Shown here piece by piece: positions 59,740 to 64,000 of a stretch of DNA of 64,000 bases. The notes under the pieces were generated by a model. That model searched no databases. It had not been told where the DNA came from and saw nothing but the letters and a program-made list of their open reading frames with translations. The stretch's first letter is position 1, and each line of letters opens with the position of its first letter. The stretch is from the NCBI GenBank assembly GCA_021904315.1, contig CM038910.1:18166001-18230000 (forward strand), given 5' to 3'. The stretch is from Sphagnum magellanicum (Eukaryota; Streptophyta; Sphagnopsida; Sphagnales; Sphagnaceae). The position numbers and the translations under genes were made by a program.

Positions 59740-62700
59740 TGTTATTTTAGAAGTAATAGAGAAAGCATAATGGTTTGGACTATATATGATCACTTTGACT
59801 TCACATACATCACATTTTTGTTTCAAGTGTTTTAAAACATATTGTTTAAGGTAATGGTAAGAAGAAAATATATAGTGAGAAATATTTTTTCTGCATTTTA
59901 TTTTCAGAATGTAGGAGAGAATGTACCTCCTATTGCACTTGGGCAATGAAGGCAATGATCTCAATGCTTCAATTAATGACTCAACAAGGCATGAATATAA
60001 AGAAAAAGAACCTACAACAAAGGTTACAAACCATGAAGTTAAATGATGGGAACTAAAAGTGTGAATCCAAAGGAGAAGACAACATGAGGAAATGCTACAC
60101 TTTGAAAGAATATCAAAACTAGATGAAGGAGCAAAGTTGCAAACATAGATGGAGCCATTTTCAACAATAAAGCTTTTCCGAAGGCATTGCTAGAAAAAAC
60201 ACTAGAGGCATCCTTGTTCACCTCATGGCCCTTGTTGGTGTTTATGACTTTAAATGTGCACACATTTAATGGTTTGTTTGCATGCCCCAATATTTCTTCT
60301 TTCCTTTCTTTCACGTGTATTGCAGACTTGGCTTGAGAGATAAGTTGAAGTGGTGAAGCCCCTTGGGTGAATAAAATTTAGCATTCAAATGGTTGATTAG
60401 GAAGCTTCATGGGGGAACCCAAAACCTTCAACACAAACCTTAAGCCTTGAAGAACAAGAAACCCCAAACCTTGGAATATAACAACTTTTGCATGCACCTA
60501 TGTCATATGGAAGAGGTTTTTGATCAATTAGCTTTGTCTAGTGCCAAATCAATTTTTTTCATTAAAGAGAATTGATGCACAAGTCATTTAGGTTGCACTT
60601 TACTTTGCATTTTTTTTTATTGTCATGAATTTTTATTTGGTCATGTACTTTTAAGGATTATGTTTGTAGAGAAAAGTGATTTGGATGCATAAGAAGGAAA
60701 ATTCTTCACAATTTACCATGGCACATGATGAAGTAAATAATTAAATTATATGTTCTTGGTATTAATGGGCGTGTTTACATAATAAAAGTCTAGTGTTGGA
60801 TAATTAGTTCTTTGATTGTGATCCATTTGTTAGTGTGGTGTCAATCCAATTACTAGTAGCATTTGTGTAGGTAAACAATAATGTAAAACCCTAAATCTTG
60901 AAGTTTCTAATTTTCTTAGTGGGAATCTTTTACATACAATAATGGATAGGGCACTATTGACTGGAGTTTCATTGTTCATGGGAAAATGAACACTTTAAAC
61001 ATGAAAAATGATATTCAAATCCTAGTGTACACAAATACATGAAGTATCACACCCTAAACCTTTACATAGGCTTCCTTGAAATGAAAGTCATATGATTATA
61101 AGAATCTTCATGAACATCAATAAAATCGTAACATGATTATTGAAAGAATTTATTATGCAAAATATTGTTGTATATTGAAGACATAATCAATATCAATATG
61201 AAGTTATCAACCAATAATTATACCAATTTACATCAATAGTTTTATTGCTCACATACAATTGGAAGTATGAACAATTGTGCATGTTTGATCATTTTTGGTT
61301 TATGTGTTTCAAGCTTGATGGTTGGAAGTGAATAATGTTCATCACTAATATAATTAAATTGGTTCAAACCATGTTATTGGTTTGTGGAATACTTTAAGTC
61401 GATTATAATATTTGTACATTCTTCCATTTGTCCTCCATATGTGCGAATATTGGCATCCAAGGAGTTGAATATTCTAGAACTCTTTACCACTTAGTGTTGT
61501 TCATAATATTCTTCCCTTCCATCATGTTATAGCTTTTGTTAAGCTTGCATCTCAAATTATTCCAATAGATTGTATTTCTTATAATGATTATTAACTTGAT
61601 GTTTTTCTCAAGTATAGTTTATTGGGAACATTACCATTCTCATTCAAGTACTTAAGACTAGAAAAAAAATCCAAAAGTGATTCAAAACAAAAACTCAAAC
61701 CATTTTTTTCCAAATACAATTAAATGCATTTTTAATTACGAACTAGTATAGGTAATTCTACAAGTTATGTCCATGTTTTTACTAGTTTATAATTGTTATA
61801 TTTCAAAGTAATATTGTTGATGTTTTCATGAACACAAAAAACATTGAAAGACTTTTAACATTGTATGAGAGACTTTTGCCATGTCTTTAATCAAGGGCAA
61901 AGTCATAGAAAACAAAACTACAATGAATTAACACATATTTCATTTGAAATTTCCTATATGGATTGAGTAAAAATTTGGGGTTATTTAATTACATGAAATG
62001 TTTATGATTTTCCATATCAATGGTGATTAAAATTTTAAATGGCAACGAAATGGGTGTTCCCCTAGACATCTTGTTCTATTAACATAGGTGTTAAGAGCTT
62101 TAAGTTTTGGACATTCATATAGTAGGGTTAAGGTGCTTCTTCAAATGTTGGAACAAGCATAAATTTTGTGATGTAATGTCCTTAGTAAAGTGTGATGGTA
62201 AGTACTTAGTTGTCAACCTTGTTGCAACATTAAGGAAAATGAGACAATTAGAGTACTAACATTGAAGCCAAATTGGTGTCCTAATTAAGGAAATTTTAAA
62301 ATTAAAGTCTTGATAATTTCTTGTGATTGTAGCTTGGAACCTAGTATATTGTAGTACCATGGCAAGGTCAACATTGTAATGTGGACTAACTATATTATTT
62401 TGAAGATTGCACATCTTAAAATATAATAACCTAAAAAAAGTTATAATATTCCCTGTTTTCTTTCACAAATTTTTGTTCTTTGAAAAAAAAAAATTCGAAA
62501 ATTTCAAATTTCTTGAAAATGATCTAATTAATTCACATCTGATATTACAAACAATTGTAAGTTTGCTTAAACTTGCAATTATTAGTGAATTTTTTTTAAT
62601 CTGTTCATTTAATTGCATTATAATATTTCATTCAATTCAGAAACCTAACCAAATGTGAAGGTGTGTCATATGCCATTTTGCCAAAGGGCATTTTGTATAG

Positions 62701-63382
62701 GTATAAGATTTGGGGTTTAGGGTCCCATAAAATAAGACCATAGCCCTAGGGAATATTGGACCTTCCCTAATTTTCGGGCCTAAACCCTCGACCTATGGTG
62801 CTCAATGCTATGACTCTCAAATTAGGGGAGGTCTTGGTGAGTAGGCGTTTCCTTATATGTAAAGCATTTGGAGAAATCGTTTAGAGGAGAGTGTGGAAAA
62901 CACTAAATACCCCCTAACGAGCTATCTTTAAACATCCTTGCAATATCTCAAGCGATTTTGTGCAAGAAACCCATAGTGTGCCCCTTATTTCCCCATCCCC
63001 CTCCATAAACAAGAAATGTTTACCTACTCTTAGTCTTTGGCTCTTTCTTTCCTCATGGTCTCTTTTTCTCAGGAGACAACCTTGATTCTTTGAGCAACTC
63101 TTCTCTCCTAAATTTGCCCTATCTTTCTTTCCCTAAAGTGGGCACACCTTGGTGCAATAATTGGCACCAAAAGTGCACTCCTTGGCCAACCTCCAATCCT
63201 CCTTTTAATTTCTATTTTTGTTACCATGGGTACAAAAGTTTGTGTGACTAAGTCTTTCAATACCTTTAGGTCTTTAAAAAAATTTAAATGAATCACTTTG
63301 TACTTGTTTCCTCTTTGCAATGGAGTTGGTCCATTTGTGTCAAATTTTTACAAAATTTTTTAAAATTTTTAAAAATTAAAAA

Positions 63383-63413
<31 letters not shown>

Positions 63414-64000
63414 ACTTTGGATTGTGCAAATGTGGACTACAAGAATCTATTTTAGAATTTCCAGACTAACTTGGGTTCCAGGGTCTGCCTTTTGTTCTGG
63501 GGAGTAGGAACACACAAGGTACAACCATTGAACAAAAATAAAAACAAAACGTGATGTTTGGCAACCTGCTATGTTGCCAAAGGTGTGTGTCAAGTTTTTG
63601 TGTACAAATATATGTAAATATAAGGCAAGGTTAGTTAGTTGACCTTCACAAAGGGAGATATGTTGTTCTTATGTAGGTGAGTCTTTTTGTCCTCCATATT
63701 TATTAGGCTCATCCAAAGGTTTTTTGGTTTAGAGTTTTTTTCACACAAGGATCATAAAATGATATCATGAACTCAAAAAGTGGGATTTTTTTCATTATTT
63801 GACTCACATCAAAACCTAGTTAAAGCTAATTTATAAGCAAATTTGGAGATTTTTTTGTATGCAAATTGGATTACTTTCCATTTGCTAAATTGCATAAGCT
63901 TTTCTACTATATAAGTTGCAAGTTGTATGATCGATTGTGGAAACCTTCCATATGGCTTCACAATCTATTGGAAGTAGGGCCTTTTTTTGTCAACAAATTT
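59740..64000. other. AT-rich spacer, no gene seen
   Basis: No conserved coding region was recognised. Short open frames (60314-60039 minus, 62407-62658 plus, 63320-63108 minus) show no domain and have no second copy to support them. A (TA)n run is at 63389-63413. GC is slightly higher at 62690-63330. I could not match this stretch to 34443-38280. Confidence 0.5.

Noticed and set aside
63108-63320. 70-codon minus-strand open frame near the right edge
   Set aside because: Composition looks protein-like, but there is no recognised domain, no second copy and no clear gene structure in the window.

Overview
The window looks like nuclear DNA of a seed plant, most likely a gymnosperm (inference). 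It is AT-rich and gene-poor, full of decayed retroelements, and holds spliced genes with GT-AG introns. The two gene families present are a nepenthesin-like aspartic protease and an ERI-type 3'-5' exonuclease with a C-terminal GRF zinc finger. The species cannot be fixed from sequence alone. There is no sign of prokaryotic, organellar or viral genomic DNA.

The backbone is a tandem segmental duplication. Three related units lie head to tail. U0 (about 3785-8803) is only the tail of a unit. U1 (about 8804-38280) and U2 (about 38281 to at least 59566) are nearly complete. A full unit reads: AT-rich lead-in; aspartic protease gene flanked by about 225-bp inverted repeats; intergenic block; broken Copia remnant; degenerate CCTTAGGTA-type repeat; minus-strand coding remnant; 42-bp minisatellite; exonuclease gene; telo-box motifs. 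U0 stops inside the minisatellite and joins directly to the start of U1, so the exonuclease part is missing from it. U1/U2 homology ends near 34443 and 59566.

Region by region: 1-3775, a 5'-truncated LINE on the minus strand. 3785-8803, U0. 8804-12514, U1 lead-in. 12515-17988, protease copy 1 and its inverted arms; this copy has a 2-bp frameshift in the last exon. 18204-23696, a full-length Copia element with LTRs and a CGGTT target duplication, absent from U2. 25555-28024, Copia remnant. 28025-30840, repeats and minus-strand remnant. 31481-33768, exonuclease copy 1, a pseudogene with two stops and two frameshifts. 34443-38280, spacer. 38281-40880, U2 lead-in. 40881-46779, protease copy 2, intact and predicted at 481 residues. 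48690-52094, Copia remnant lacking its 5' LTR and interrupted by an inverted-repeat transposon. 52456-53084, a second such transposon. 56542-58833, exonuclease copy 2, with an open exonuclease domain but a GRF finger broken by one inserted base. 59540-64000, telo-box minisatellite and AT-rich spacer.

The best candidate functional genes are therefore both in U2. The strongest evolutionary signals are a 629-bp block identical between the two protease copies (a likely gene-conversion tract), the inverted repeats around the protease gene, two U2-specific inverted-repeat transposons with apparent 4-bp target duplications, and the pattern of nonsense changes in the Copia element. I found no convincing new defence, regulatory or metabolic system.
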